This document shows positions 42,313 to 51,016 of a DNA stretch of 64,000 nt, in pieces. A model generated the notes under the pieces. That model was not told the DNA's origin and did no database searches. It was given only the letters and a program-made list of their open reading frames with translations. Numbering within the stretch: the first letter of the stretch is position 1; every line of letters begins with the position of its first letter. The stretch comes from Marine Group II euryarchaeote MED-G38. GTDB lineage: Archaea; Thermoplasmatota; Poseidoniia; Poseidoniales; Thalassarchaeaceae. The translations under genes were made by a program, and so were the position numbers. The stretch covers positions 43,255-107,254 of the forward strand of contig NTJP01000005.1 of NCBI GenBank assembly GCA_002457145.1, read 5' to 3'.

Positions 42313-43413
42313 CTAAGAATAAGAATCCTCTAAGGAGTTAAGTTTCCAAGAAATATCACTAGAAAGTTCTGAATCAAGCCATTCTAAACCTTTTAAATTA
42401 CAATTATGATTATTTAAGGAATTTTGAAAAAAACTTGGTATTGGCTTTCCATCACACCCTGTAATAATAAGTGATGAAATATCATAATTAACTACTAGAT
42501 CTAATAAGGAATTTTGTTCTTGTGGATATAAGCACAGGGCTTTACATGTTGGAATAGCAATTCCTTTTTTTTCGAAATTTTCTGGCATTTTAGGACAGGC
42601 CCCTTCGCAATTACAATCAACTATTGCTATACGATTACATTCACCACTACTGGAAATAATATCATCTACATTGAAAGAACGTAAACCCAATGGTGATGAA
42701 GGTAAAGTTCTTGAAACTAGATCAGAAAGATAAATGATGAATAATGCGATGACTATACGAAGGCCCTCGAATTCATTCGGTAGAGAAAGGATGACCAGAC
42801 TGCAAGAAACTGTGACTATTTTTAATTTCATAGTTGAATTTTTAATATCAAATACTCCAATTAGTCTAGATAATCCCAGAGAAATACTACTTAAAGAAAA
42901 AAGAATGAAAATCCATGAAAATCCTAGAGTTAGTTTGAAAATAGCAGATGCGTCATAATTTTTACCAACTCCTTCAACAGAGCTCAAAGTATCAAAAGAT
43001 GAGAGAAAGTTAGGTAGAAAAAATATCCAGGTAATGATTAATATTAATGGGATTACAAACAATGTAAATATTAACAAAACTGTAAACCATATCTTTTCTT
43101 TAGGCAATAATCCAATGGTAGTAAATTTAAGAAGTGAATAGGAAATAGATGGCATTGTAGATATAATTGCCAATAAAAACATCGTAGACCATTGTATTTC
43201 TATCCAATCATATGGCCCATAAATGGAGAGATTGAGAGACAAATCTGATAATGGAATACTATGTAACCATTTTGAAATTAAATCTTCTATAAAAAATGAC
43301 CATATAATTGAAAAAAATATGAATAAAAGTATATTAATTTTTATTATTTTAATCAATTCATTCATGTGTTCTGTGAAGGGTGCGGGAATATCATTGGAAA
43401 CAGAAATGACCAT
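42313..43413 (-). CDS. tatC: TatC translocase with C-terminal HdrA-like Cys-rich domain
   Basis: Residues about 1-250 are a six-span TatC: EHMNELIKIIKINIL near the start, then a Trp/Ile-rich segment with ISTMPSISYSLLKFTTIGLL and PKEKIWF. The last ~115 residues form a soluble domain not normally in TatC, with VDCNCEGAC, IPTCKALCLYPQEQ and SLIITGCDGKPI. Cys spacing resembles the N-terminal domain of heterodisulfide reductase subunit HdrA (CxC, later C, then AxC). The domain could bind an Fe-S cluster or be redox-active (inference). The gene is between an exported Reeler-like protein and the M6 peptidase. No tatA is in the window. Confidence 0.8.
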   Translation of the reverse strand: MVISVSNDIPAPFTEHMNELIKIIKINILLFIFFSIIWSFFIEDLISKWLHSIPLSDLSLNLSIYGPYDWIEIQWSTMFLLAIISTMPSISYSLLKFTTIGLLPKEKIWFTVLLIFTLFVIPLILIITWIFFLPNFLSSFDTLSSVEGVGKNYDASAIFKLTLGFSWIFILFSLSSISLGLSRLIGVFDIKNSTMKLKIVTVSCSLVILSLPNEFEGLRIVIALFIIYLSDLVSRTLPSSPLGLRSFNVDDIISSSGECNRIAIVDCNCEGACPKMPENFEKKGIAIPTCKALCLYPQEQNSLLDLVVNYDISSLIITGCDGKPIPSFFQNSLNNHNCNLKGLEWLDSELSSDISWKLNSLEDSYS

Positions 43414-43414
43414 A

Positions 43415-44467
43415 TCACAAAATATCCTTAACTTTAGGTTCTCTGCTAGCGGCTAATATAGTTCTGTAAACTCCATACGCAAACCATGCACTGATAAAAA
43501 AGAAGCACCCGATAATAAATACCGTTAGATCTGTCACTTCTGCATCGGGACCAACAATGGAAGGAGGAGGAAACTGTATTACTGCATCATTTATTGTCCA
43601 TCTGTAAGCCATGATAAATGTAATTATTGAACCAAGTGACCTACGAATTGCTTGGGGAATGGCTAATTCCCTAGCTAAGTATTCAGGGCCTTCATCGTAG
43701 CGTCTTTCTAAGATTTCTCTCTGAAAAGCACCCCCTACAATTAATGCAACAAGACTAGTCCAGAAAAATAAATTACCTTGTTTAAAAATTTCATGTGAAA
43801 GTTTGTTTTGGCGCTCTTGTTCTAATTGTTCTTCTGTTATTTCTAGAACAAAGAGAGAATCGTAATCTCCTACTGATATGGTTCTAGTTTGTAATGTTGA
43901 ATCTGATTCAGTAGTAGTAATTGTTCCGGGTTCGTTTATTGAAAATGAGACCAGGTTCCAATAATCATTTTCATCAGGTATTCCAGCTCCATCCACTGAA
44001 TTACCGGCTAGCCAGAAGTTAACTTGGCCAACATTTTCTGATGGTGCGGTCCACTTGAAGTCCCAAACTCCATCTGAATCAGTTTCTGAATGAGATATAT
44101 CATCTGGTCTATCTTCGGCCTGTCTTATATCCTGATCATCGTTCCATGAAAATATCCCTACTGCATCCGAAGATAATAAAAATCCTGCTTTCACATTACC
44201 ATCTCCTCCAGATAATGTTAGGGAATCTGCAACTCTTACGGTCAAATTATAAGTCTCTGATAAGTCATACATTATTGGGACACCAGTTATCATTACTACT
44301 ACTCTTGGGGATGATGCCCCGTTATTATGACAATTACAACCATATTTGACTGTTAATTCTTCGTCTGAATTTAATGCAGAGGGGCCGCCACTTAAACCAT
44401 ATACTGGTATAATTAGTAATCCCATTACGAGTAAAATAATACCAAAACGAGGAATGGTCTTATTCAT
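43415..44467 (-). CDS. exported Reeler-like protein with GCNCH motif and C-terminal spans
   Basis: A signal segment (FGIILLVMGLLIIPVYGLSGG) leads into a beta-sandwich resembling the Reeler-type domain. Its N-terminal part has KYGCNCHNNG, then PRVVVMITGVPIMYDL and a DGVWDFKWTAP strand. GCNCH is CxCH, not the standard CxxCH heme motif. Residues about 235-345 hold two or three membrane spans. Start at ATG 44467 has TAGGTGAT upstream. It is followed with no gap by tatC. Function unknown; a metal or heme role is possible but unproven. Confidence 0.7.
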   Translation of the reverse strand: MNKTIPRFGIILLVMGLLIIPVYGLSGGPSALNSDEELTVKYGCNCHNNGASSPRVVVMITGVPIMYDLSETYNLTVRVADSLTLSGGDGNVKAGFLLSSDAVGIFSWNDDQDIRQAEDRPDDISHSETDSDGVWDFKWTAPSENVGQVNFWLAGNSVDGAGIPDENDYWNLVSFSINEPGTITTTESDSTLQTRTISVGDYDSLFVLEITEEQLEQERQNKLSHEIFKQGNLFFWTSLVALIVGGAFQREILERRYDEGPEYLARELAIPQAIRRSLGSIITFIMAYRWTINDAVIQFPPPSIVGPDAEVTDLTVFIIGCFFFISAWFAYGVYRTILAASREPKVKDIL

Positions 44468-44545
44468 TGGCATCACCTATTATTATATTCGGAGGAGTAA
44501 GTCTCATAACTATTACCCGTAAGTCCTCTCCTAAATACCTAAAAT

Positions 44546-45970
44546 CTATATTTCCTTGATTGCTGAGTTTAAACTATTCATCATAACCTTTCCATCTCCA
44601 AATAACATCATTGTTTTATCTTCATAAAATAAATCATTATCCACTCCTGCATATCCTACAGATAAACTTCTTTTTATTATTACAACTGATCTTGCTTTAT
44701 CTGCATCTATTATAGGCATACCCGCCAAAGGCCCTTCACCACTTCTTGCTGCGGGATTACATGTATCATTAGCACCAATAATTACTGCCATATCACATTC
44801 TGAAAATTCTTGATTTATTTCCTCCATTTCTATCAATTGTTCATATGGGACATTAGCCTCTGCAAGTAATACATTCATGTGACCTGGCATTCTTCCAGCC
44901 ACAGGATGTATAGCAAATTTTACCTCGGTATCAAATTTTTCTTTTAGTAAATCTGCAAATTCTTTAACTTGATGTTGACATTGACTAACTGCCATACCGT
45001 AACCAGGGATAATGATGACTTTCTGTGCGCCATCTATCATCATAGCTACTTCTTCAGAGTCAGCACCAACTTTTGTCCTAGTAAGTACCTCCTTTTCTGA
45101 ACTACCAAATGATTTGAAAAGTACATCAATTAAAGATCTATTCATAGCTCTGCACATTATGAAAGTAAGAATAAGCCCTGATGCGCCTACGAGTGAACCA
45201 GCCACTATCAATACACTATTTGATATAATGAATCCAGTAAATGCAGCCGCTATACCTGAAAGAGAGTTTAGTAGAGATACAACAACTGGCATATCTGCAC
45301 CTCCAATTGGAAGTACCAATAATAATCCCAAAATACAAGATATTATGATAATTGCCCAGAGAAATGTTGCATTTGTGGGGTCATTTAGTGAAAGATAAAT
45401 GAATACTATGATACTTAAAAAGAAAACAATTTTTATAGAATTTAGCCAACTAGGGCCCCATGTTGGAGTTCTGAACCATTTACCAAATACAGTAACTCCC
45501 CCTTTGAGTTTATACATTGCTAGTATGGAACCAGTCAGTGTCATCCAACCCACAAGAGCAGAAAGTCCCGCTGCAATATATATCACAGTCAAATCCAAAC
45601 CTGTAGGGATATTATTGGATTCGTATATATATCTCCAACTTTCAGATAAAGCAACTAAAGCAGAAGCAGCACCTCCAAAACCATTGAATAATGCCACTAG
45701 CTCAGGCATTCCGGTCATTTCTACTCTTATTGCCATTATATAGCCAATTATTGAACCAATCAATAATCCAGAAATTATCAATTCCCAACCGATTATTCCT
45801 TCACCAACAAGATTCATTTCTAAAATGGTGGTAATAATTGCAACTGCCATTCCAGAAGCCCCGAGTAGATTGCCACGAGGTGCAGTTTTGGGATGACCTA
45901 GATTTTTGAGACCAAAGATGAATAAAGATGCAGATATAAGATAACCAAGTGAAATCCAATCTTCGAACAT
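44546..45970 (-). CDS. pntB: NAD(P) transhydrogenase beta subunit
   Basis: Membrane and NADP-binding subunit of the proton-translocating transhydrogenase that makes NADPH from NADH at the expense of proton-motive force. The first ~260 residues contain nine or so spans with GFGGAASALVALSE and PIGGADMPVVVSLLNSLSG. The NADP domain shows VIIIPGYGMAVSQCQHQV, HPVAGRMPGHMNVLLAEA and VIGANDTCNPAA. The start is ATG 45970 with AAGGGGAATT upstream, 1 bp after pntAB. Three-gene order is pntAA-pntAB-pntB. Confidence 0.96.
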   Translation of the reverse strand: MFEDWISLGYLISASLFIFGLKNLGHPKTAPRGNLLGASGMAVAIITTILEMNLVGEGIIGWELIISGLLIGSIIGYIMAIRVEMTGMPELVALFNGFGGAASALVALSESWRYIYESNNIPTGLDLTVIYIAAGLSALVGWMTLTGSILAMYKLKGGVTVFGKWFRTPTWGPSWLNSIKIVFFLSIIVFIYLSLNDPTNATFLWAIIIISCILGLLLVLPIGGADMPVVVSLLNSLSGIAAAFTGFIISNSVLIVAGSLVGASGLILTFIMCRAMNRSLIDVLFKSFGSSEKEVLTRTKVGADSEEVAMMIDGAQKVIIIPGYGMAVSQCQHQVKEFADLLKEKFDTEVKFAIHPVAGRMPGHMNVLLAEANVPYEQLIEMEEINQEFSECDMAVIIGANDTCNPAARSGEGPLAGMPIIDADKARSVVIIKRSLSVGYAGVDNDLFYEDKTMMLFGDGKVMMNSLNSAIKEI

Positions 45971-45971
45971 A

Positions 45972-46280
45972 TTAATTCCCCTTCTTTTTACCTGCAATCA
46001 TATTTAGCATTCTATTTGTAACTGCAAATCCACCAATAACATTTATCATCGCTAGAACAATAGCAATAAAGGCTAAAATTCCAGAGGTATTTGTATCCAA
46101 TCCATTAAATATTACATTAGCGCCTATTAGTGCTCCTACAACGCTAATTCCAGAAATAGCATTTGCGCCACTCATGAGAGGAGTATGCAACATTGCAGGG
46201 ACTTTAGTGATTAATTCAAAGCCAAGGAAAATTGCCAAAACAAACAAGGTAATTGAACCAATTAATAATTCTGGAGTCAT
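45972..46280 (-). CDS. pntAB: NAD(P) transhydrogenase alpha subunit, membrane part
   Basis: Small membrane subunit of the split PntA. Its 102 residues hold three hydrophobic segments, with SGANAISGISVVGALIGAN matching the conserved region. Its ATG overlaps the last base of pntAA. In bacteria with fused PntA this is the C-terminal domain. It contributes transmembrane helices of the proton channel. Confidence 0.95.
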   Translation of the reverse strand: MTPELLIGSITLFVLAIFLGFELITKVPAMLHTPLMSGANAISGISVVGALIGANVIFNGLDTNTSGILAFIAIVLAMINVIGGFAVTNRMLNMIAGKKKGN

Positions 46281-47440
46281 TAAAGTATTCCTCCTAGTCT
46301 AGATTGTTTAGAGTGCATATTACCATTTTGACAAATAAGAACCCCTCCCATGCCAGGAATATGAAATTCAGATTCTTCTGGGGCACCAACTAATATATCA
46401 TCTTCTTCAGAAATAATTATTTCACCATCTTTGAAAATTGATGTTATGAAATTAGTAAGATTATTGGAATAAAGCATACTTGCTGTATTTGCAAGAGTAC
46501 CAGGTAAGTTAGAAGTTCCAACGACTACAACTCCATTATCTGTTGTAATAATTTTTCCTGCTTGAGTTATTTCGCAATTACCTCCTACATCGGCATTCAT
46601 ATCTACTACTACTGCCCCAGATTTGAATTTAGATATAGCACTCTCAGGAATAGTAATAGGAGCAGGTCTGCCAAATATCCTTGCCGTGGTAATTATTATA
46701 TCTGCATCTGAAGCAACATCGCATACTTTATCATTGACTTTTTGAATAAATTCTGGAGTAAGAGGTTTTGCATATCCAGATTCATCTTCAAAATCATCCA
46801 TCCCATCTACTTCAATAAAACGCCCTCCAACAGACTCTATTTGCTCAGCTGCAGATTTACGAACATCTGACGCATAAACTACTGCCCCTAGTCTTTTTGC
46901 AGTTGCAATGGCTTGTAATCCCGCTACACCACTACCCATTATGACAATTTTTGCAGGCCTTATAGTTCCTGCAGAGGTAGTCATCATAGGTATTCCTCTA
47001 GAAACATGAGCGGCCCCAAGTAGGACCGCCTTATACCCAGATAAATTATCTTGACTGGAATTGACATCCATAGATTGTGCACGGGAAAGTCTACGAGGAA
47101 TCATATCCATAGAAAATAATGTAATTTTATTATCTAATGATGAATTAACTTTCTCAGGATGTCTAAATGGATCGGCAATACATGCTAATACCAATCCATG
47201 TCTAAGCTCATCATTTTCTAACATATTAATTGTAATTAAAATATCTGATGCCAATACTTCGGTTCTTGAGCCTAATTTAGCACCTGAAGCAGAATATTCT
47301 GCATCTGAATAATTTGCATTTATTCCTGCACCTTTTTCAAAAATAACATTGAAGCCGGATTTTATGAGTTTTTTAACTGAATTAGGTACAATTGCTACTC
47401 TATTTTCTCCATCAGGTTCTAACAAAATTCCTAGTAACAT
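46280..47440 (-). CDS. pntAA: NAD(P) transhydrogenase alpha subunit, NAD-binding part
   Basis: Cytoplasmic NAD-binding subunit, related to alanine dehydrogenase. GENRVAIVPNSVKKLIKSGF at the N-terminus, then KIVIMGSGVAGLQAIATAKRLGA for NAD, DVRKSAAEQIESVGG, and VVVDMNADVGGNCE. The first gene of the pnt operon, with a TATA-like GATATATTAAG about 45 bp upstream. It will work with PntAB and PntB to supply NADPH. Length 386 is typical of the split form. Confidence 0.96.
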   Translation of the reverse strand: MLLGILLEPDGENRVAIVPNSVKKLIKSGFNVIFEKGAGINANYSDAEYSASGAKLGSRTEVLASDILITINMLENDELRHGLVLACIADPFRHPEKVNSSLDNKITLFSMDMIPRRLSRAQSMDVNSSQDNLSGYKAVLLGAAHVSRGIPMMTTSAGTIRPAKIVIMGSGVAGLQAIATAKRLGAVVYASDVRKSAAEQIESVGGRFIEVDGMDDFEDESGYAKPLTPEFIQKVNDKVCDVASDADIIITTARIFGRPAPITIPESAISKFKSGAVVVDMNADVGGNCEITQAGKIITTDNGVVVVGTSNLPGTLANTASMLYSNNLTNFITSIFKDGEIIISEEDDILVGAPEESEFHIPGMGGVLICQNGNMHSKQSRLGGIL

Positions 47441-47545
47441 TTACAAAAACCTCGTATATTCTACTCACGGTGACTTAATATATCTTTATCGAAAAGAATA
47501 CACTTATTGAAACCGCCGGCGAGTAGTTATCAAACAAATTAAAAT

Positions 47546-48121
47546 TTACATGAAAAGTACACGAAATCCAATTGAAAAAACAACTATATCACATATTGCA
47601 TGTGATAACCAACATACCCATATTGATTCATATTTCAAATATAACCATGACCATATCGCAGCAGCGGTTAAAAGACCGAAGGAAGCAATAAATATTTGCC
47701 AAAATATGAAACCAAAGAAATATAACGCTATAGCATGATGTAGTGTAAATAGAAATGCTGAAAAGATTATTGCATAGTAATCATTCCCAAATAAAATACT
47801 TGCCTTGGTGGTGATAAACCATCGAAAAACATATTCTTCCAAGAGGCTATTAATAAAAATCCAATAAATCATTCCGAAAACGTATAGATAAAAATTAGAA
47901 AGACCTTGGGATTCTAAAATAACTTTCATTTCATCCAAATTTATAGAGTTTTCAAAAATTAACCATGTGATTATGATAATTATCGACATTCCAACTCCAG
48001 TTATGGTACCCATTTTTAATCCATCAATAGTTGGTAATGATCTTGAAAAAATATTATTATCAACCTTTAGATACCAAATAGTGGGAATTATAAATATCCA
48101 AAATTTACATAATATGAACAA
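47546..48121 (-). CDS. CPBP intramembrane metalloprotease, N-terminus frameshifted
   Basis: CAAX-protease-like (CPBP/ABI) integral membrane protease. Motifs: LLEEYVFRW (EExxxR), FTLHHAIAL (FxxxH) and SHAICDIVVF near the end. About five spans in 191 residues. The TTG at 48121 is a late start: the frame remains open upstream through another span (PLIAILLVAFVPSISVIFG) to 48242 without any canonical start. An ATG at 48245 reads MTSIY and then goes out of frame at a TATATAT run; adding one TA would join it to the frame. The short form could be translated, or the gene may be damaged. Confidence 0.78.
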   Translation of the reverse strand: MFILCKFWIFIIPTIWYLKVDNNIFSRSLPTIDGLKMGTITGVGMSIIIIITWLIFENSINLDEMKVILESQGLSNFYLYVFGMIYWIFINSLLEEYVFRWFITTKASILFGNDYYAIIFSAFLFTLHHAIALYFFGFIFWQIFIASFGLLTAAAIWSWLYLKYESIWVCWLSHAICDIVVFSIGFRVLFM

Positions 48122-48245
48122 AATTTGAGAGTGAACTTCATTTTCAAAAATTTTAATTCCAAATATAACAGAAATTGAGGGTACGAATGCAACTAAAAGG
48201 ATTGCAATTAAAGGATTATTATGAACTCTGATATATACTCGTCAT
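48122..48245 (-). pseudogene. out-of-frame N-terminal segment of the CPBP gene
   Basis: On the minus strand, ATG 48245 reads M-T-S-I-Y and hits a TAA three codons after the AT run. In the neighbouring frame the sequence IRVHNNPLIAILLVAF continues open into the CPBP protease gene. A single missing TA unit within ATATATAT (48231-48237) would explain it. This may be a natural slip, a phase-variable tract or a sequencing error; the sequence alone cannot decide. Confidence 0.5.
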
Positions 48246-48339
48246 ACTACCTGTAAAAAAAATTTTCCACTGCATCAATTTCTGATATAGCATTACCAAA
48301 GGCTAAGTCCTGTGTCTCAATCGTAGCGTTTGAATTACC

Positions 48340-49278
48340 ATGGCGAGAGGTTCGAGAAAAGTAGCAATAATTGGAGCAGGGAATGTTGGAGCAACATGTG
48401 CATTTGTTTTAGCCGAAAGAAAAATTGGAGAAATAGTACTTTTAGATATATTTGAAGGATTTGCAAAAGGAAAAGCGCTTGATATGAGTCAAGGCGGTAA
48501 AATTCTAAATTATGATGGAAAGATAATTGGAACAAAAGATTATGCCGATATAGCAGGTTCTGAAGTGGTGATTGTTACATCTGGCTTTCCAAGACAACCT
48601 GGTATGAGTAGAGAAGATTTGATCGGTAAAAATGCTGAAATAGTTTCACAAGTTGGTGAGGGCATTAAAAAATATGCTCCCGAGTCAATAATTATTATGG
48701 TTACAAATCCTCTTGATTTGATGACATATCATATGCAAAAAGTGACTGGTTTCTCTCACAAAAAAGTAATCGGACAAGCCGGGATATTAGATTCTGCAAG
48801 AATGACACATTTTGTGGCTGATGCATTAGGATGTAGTAATGAAGATGTACAAGCAATGGTACTTGGAGGCCATGGAGACACTATGGTCCCACTGCCTCGA
48901 TACACTACTGTTGGAGGAATTCCTATAACTCAATTACTTTCACGAGAAGAAATAGAGGCAATAAGTACTAGGACGGCAAATGGCGGTGGAGAAATAGTAA
49001 AATTATTGGAAAGAGGTAGTGCTTTCTATGCTCCTGGTAGTGCAGCTGCAATAATGGCTGAATCAGTACTTAATGATCGAAGGAGACTACTACCTTGCAG
49101 CGCATATCTAAATGGAGAATATGGCATGGAAGATGTTTACATTGGCGTTCCAATAATATTAGGTAAAAACGGAGTTGAGGAAATTATTCAATTAGATCTT
49201 AAGGAAATAGAAATAAACAAATTACAAAATTCTGGTTCATTCTACAAAGAGCAATTACAGAGTATTTTACAATATTAA
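48340..49278 (+). CDS. mdh: malate dehydrogenase (LDH-like type)
   Basis: Interconverts malate and oxaloacetate with NAD(P) in the TCA cycle. KVAIIGAGNVGATCAFVLA binds the cofactor, DIFEGFAKGKALDMSQ contains the specificity Asp for NAD, SGFPRQPGMSREDL carries the malate-specific Arg (where lactate dehydrogenases have Gln), and VLGGHGDTMVPL has the catalytic His. Length 312 is standard. It starts at ATG 48340 after about 200 bp of region shared with the CPBP N-terminus. Confidence 0.95.
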   Translation: MARGSRKVAIIGAGNVGATCAFVLAERKIGEIVLLDIFEGFAKGKALDMSQGGKILNYDGKIIGTKDYADIAGSEVVIVTSGFPRQPGMSREDLIGKNAEIVSQVGEGIKKYAPESIIIMVTNPLDLMTYHMQKVTGFSHKKVIGQAGILDSARMTHFVADALGCSNEDVQAMVLGGHGDTMVPLPRYTTVGGIPITQLLSREEIEAISTRTANGGGEIVKLLERGSAFYAPGSAAAIMAESVLNDRRRLLPCSAYLNGEYGMEDVYIGVPIILGKNGVEEIIQLDLKEIEINKLQNSGSFYKEQLQSILQY

Positions 49279-49292
49279 TTTTAGTGAGACAT

Positions 49293-50066
49293 ATGGAAAT
49301 AGGAAATAAATATCTATATCTAGAACATGATGGTAAAATATTGTTAGTTGATAACTATGGAAGAGGGCCTATGATACCCAAAATGGGCAGAATAGAATAT
49401 GAAAATAGTAATGGTATGCTAAGACTTCCGACCGTAGAAGAAGTTCAAGATATGAATATTGATTGGAAATATGTGCGAACCAATAATCTTACATTTGGAG
49501 ATAAAAAATATAATGTTACCATGGGTGAACCAAACATAAGTTGGCCAGAAAATTGGGCATGGAAAGATGGTGTAATTAGTGATAATAATGTAGAGCCACT
49601 AGTACGAGAATGCGTATATAGAACCATTCATAGAATAGTCAGTAAGGTTATAATTATTAATGAAAAAAAAGAAATACTAATGGCGAAGGTATCAAGAGGA
49701 TTTTTCAAAGGTTTTTGGACTTTACCTGGAGGGTTTGTAAACTATGGGGAACATCCACGTAAAGGTGCTGAAAGAGAGGTTTTAGAAGAGTTAGGAATTA
49801 ATATAAAAATTGCTGATAATAATGGCGAATCGGGCAATATTATTCAAGGAGATGATGGTCTGTTTATTCAGCATGAAATTTTTAATGAAGAGGGGATTAG
49901 CTGGGTTTCTTTTACTTACAGGTGTGAAGTTGATATAGATATCGACTTTAAACTAAAAGAAGATGAAATTGAAGAAGTAATGTGGTTTGAGGTAAGTACT
50001 GCTATGCAAAATGCAGTATCAGCTTTTGATATTAATGCAATTAAATATTTAATTAATAAAAATTAG
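49293..50066 (+). CDS. Nudix hydrolase with N-terminal extension
   Basis: The Nudix box is complete: GGFVNYGEHPRKGAEREVLE followed by ELGI. It is preceded by KGFWTLPGG. About 115 residues come before the Nudix domain (start YLYLEHDGKILLVDNYG), with a PNISWPENWAW segment; this part may set substrate specificity. Start ATG 49293 rather than GTG 49284. Length 257. It lies 14 bp after mdh, so the two may be co-transcribed. Substrate unknown; NADH pyrophosphatase-like or ADP-sugar are possibilities. Confidence 0.87.
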   Translation: MEIGNKYLYLEHDGKILLVDNYGRGPMIPKMGRIEYENSNGMLRLPTVEEVQDMNIDWKYVRTNNLTFGDKKYNVTMGEPNISWPENWAWKDGVISDNNVEPLVRECVYRTIHRIVSKVIIINEKKEILMAKVSRGFFKGFWTLPGGFVNYGEHPRKGAEREVLEELGINIKIADNNGESGNIIQGDDGLFIQHEIFNEEGISWVSFTYRCEVDIDIDFKLKEDEIEEVMWFEVSTAMQNAVSAFDINAIKYLINKN

Positions 50067-50370
50067 TGATGTGGGAACCGAATATCAAGCGGACGAAAAC
50101 ATAACTAAACAATCCACCCGGACATATCCGGCCCCCGGTTTTTTGTCCGGGCAGAGTTAGGTGAAGATACATCATGCTTAAGTCCTGTTAAGAGAAGTTT
50201 TACTCAAAGGTTAAAAAAAGTAATATAATGATAAAAATAATAATTAACCATAAAAATGGTTTGATACTTTTGACAAAACCGATAAAAAATGATACCACTG
50301 AACTAGTATTTCCCACGTTTACAGATGGGGGTGTTAGATATAGCATCTATGGAAATTTTAAAAAAAATTA
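50067..50370. other. 304-bp gene-free region between Nudix gene and tRNA-Pro
   Basis: The region has no convincing ORF. It holds one GC-rich hairpin element (listed separately) at its left part. The rest is AT-rich with T and A runs, including TTAAAAAAAGTAATATAATG. The listed 66-residue minus-strand ORF crosses the tRNA and is a shadow. Confidence 0.6.
50117..50151. other. GC-rich inverted-repeat element (terminator or small RNA candidate)
   Basis: CCCGGACA (50117-50124) and TGTCCGGG (50144-50151) form a perfect 8-bp inverted repeat. Its interior contains further CCGG copies, so CCGGACATATCCGG alone could fold as a smaller hairpin, giving two competing structures. A TTTTTT run lies inside the loop. 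This stands out in an AT-rich neighbourhood and lies 50 bp after the Nudix stop. It may be a terminator or part of a small RNA; no known RNA family was recognised. Confidence 0.5.
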
Positions 50371-50448
50371 TGGTGGGCCTGCCTGGATTTGAACCAGAGT
50401 CTGTTCGTCCCAAACGAACAAGCATAGACCAGACTAACCCACAGGCCC
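50371..50448 (-). tRNA. tRNA-Pro (UGG), CCA encoded
   Basis: On the minus strand GGGCCTG (acceptor) pairs with CAGGCCC, the anticodon stem is GTTCG/CGAAC around loop TTTGGGA giving anticodon UGG, and the T-arm reads CTGG-TTCAAAT-CCAG. A14, G15, G18-G19 and A21 are present; G15 is the archaeosine site. CCA is encoded at 50373-50371. The D-stem is weak (G-U pairs). No intron is seen. The gene lies 40 bp after the stop of the Zn-ribbon gene on the same strand. Confidence 0.93.
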
Positions 50449-50487
50449 GTGGTAAGCCGTCCACTAACTGATATCTCATGAAGGTTA

Positions 50488-50925
50488 CTAGAGCCAGGTC
50501 CATTGATTGATACCTGAACGAATGATGTAACCTTCAGATTCAGATATTTGTATTAATTCTTCGGCACCTATATTCTCAATAGAATTATTCTTTAGTACTA
50601 GTTTTAGATTATCTAAAGTTAAAATTCCAATCTTATTGGTGGCATTTTTCATTAAAATTTGTAATTTTGTAATATTTCCATTCTCAAAATTATTTTTTCT
50701 TCTTTTTTTCTCTATTTTTCTTAACTTTGAATTAATTATTTGGTTGATTTCATCTGGTGCATTTGCAGCCGATACTGCAGAATGTAGTTCTTTGGATGTA
50801 GAGAAAGTATGTGAAATAATAAATTCATTTTTTCCGCCGCACCTAGAACAAGAGATACGTGAGTTCTTCTTTACCCCATAGTAATTACCGCAATCACATT
50901 TGACTAATAACCACTCTAGTGCCAC
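50488..50925 (-). CDS. zinc-ribbon hypothetical protein
   Basis: The first ~35 residues form a zinc ribbon (CDCGNYYGV and SCSRCGG). The rest of the 145 residues is helical and basic (KLRKIEKKRRKNN) with a possible winged-helix-like C-terminus (LILTLDNL... to SEGYIIRSG). Such architecture points to nucleic-acid binding, but I do not recognise the family. It is directly upstream of tRNA-Pro and divergent from a small membrane-protein gene. Confidence 0.65.
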   Translation of the reverse strand: MALEWLLVKCDCGNYYGVKKNSRISCSRCGGKNEFIISHTFSTSKELHSAVSAANAPDEINQIINSKLRKIEKKRRKNNFENGNITKLQILMKNATNKIGILTLDNLKLVLKNNSIENIGAEELIQISESEGYIIRSGINQWTWL

Positions 50926-51016
50926 AAATACCTGTAAATATCATAGTTCAATAATTTGTCTGAGATTTAGTCAAAAAAAGGCTGTGTTATTGAACTAAGT
51001 ACTTCCGGACTGTATT

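Noticed and set aside
43415-44467. Calling the GCNCH protein a c-type cytochrome
   Set aside because: The motif is CxCH, one residue short of the CxxCH heme c motif, and no other heme motif occurs in the protein.
50303-50503. 66-residue minus-strand ORF
   Set aside because: It crosses tRNA-Pro and the end of the Zn-ribbon gene; no family match and no ribosome-binding site.
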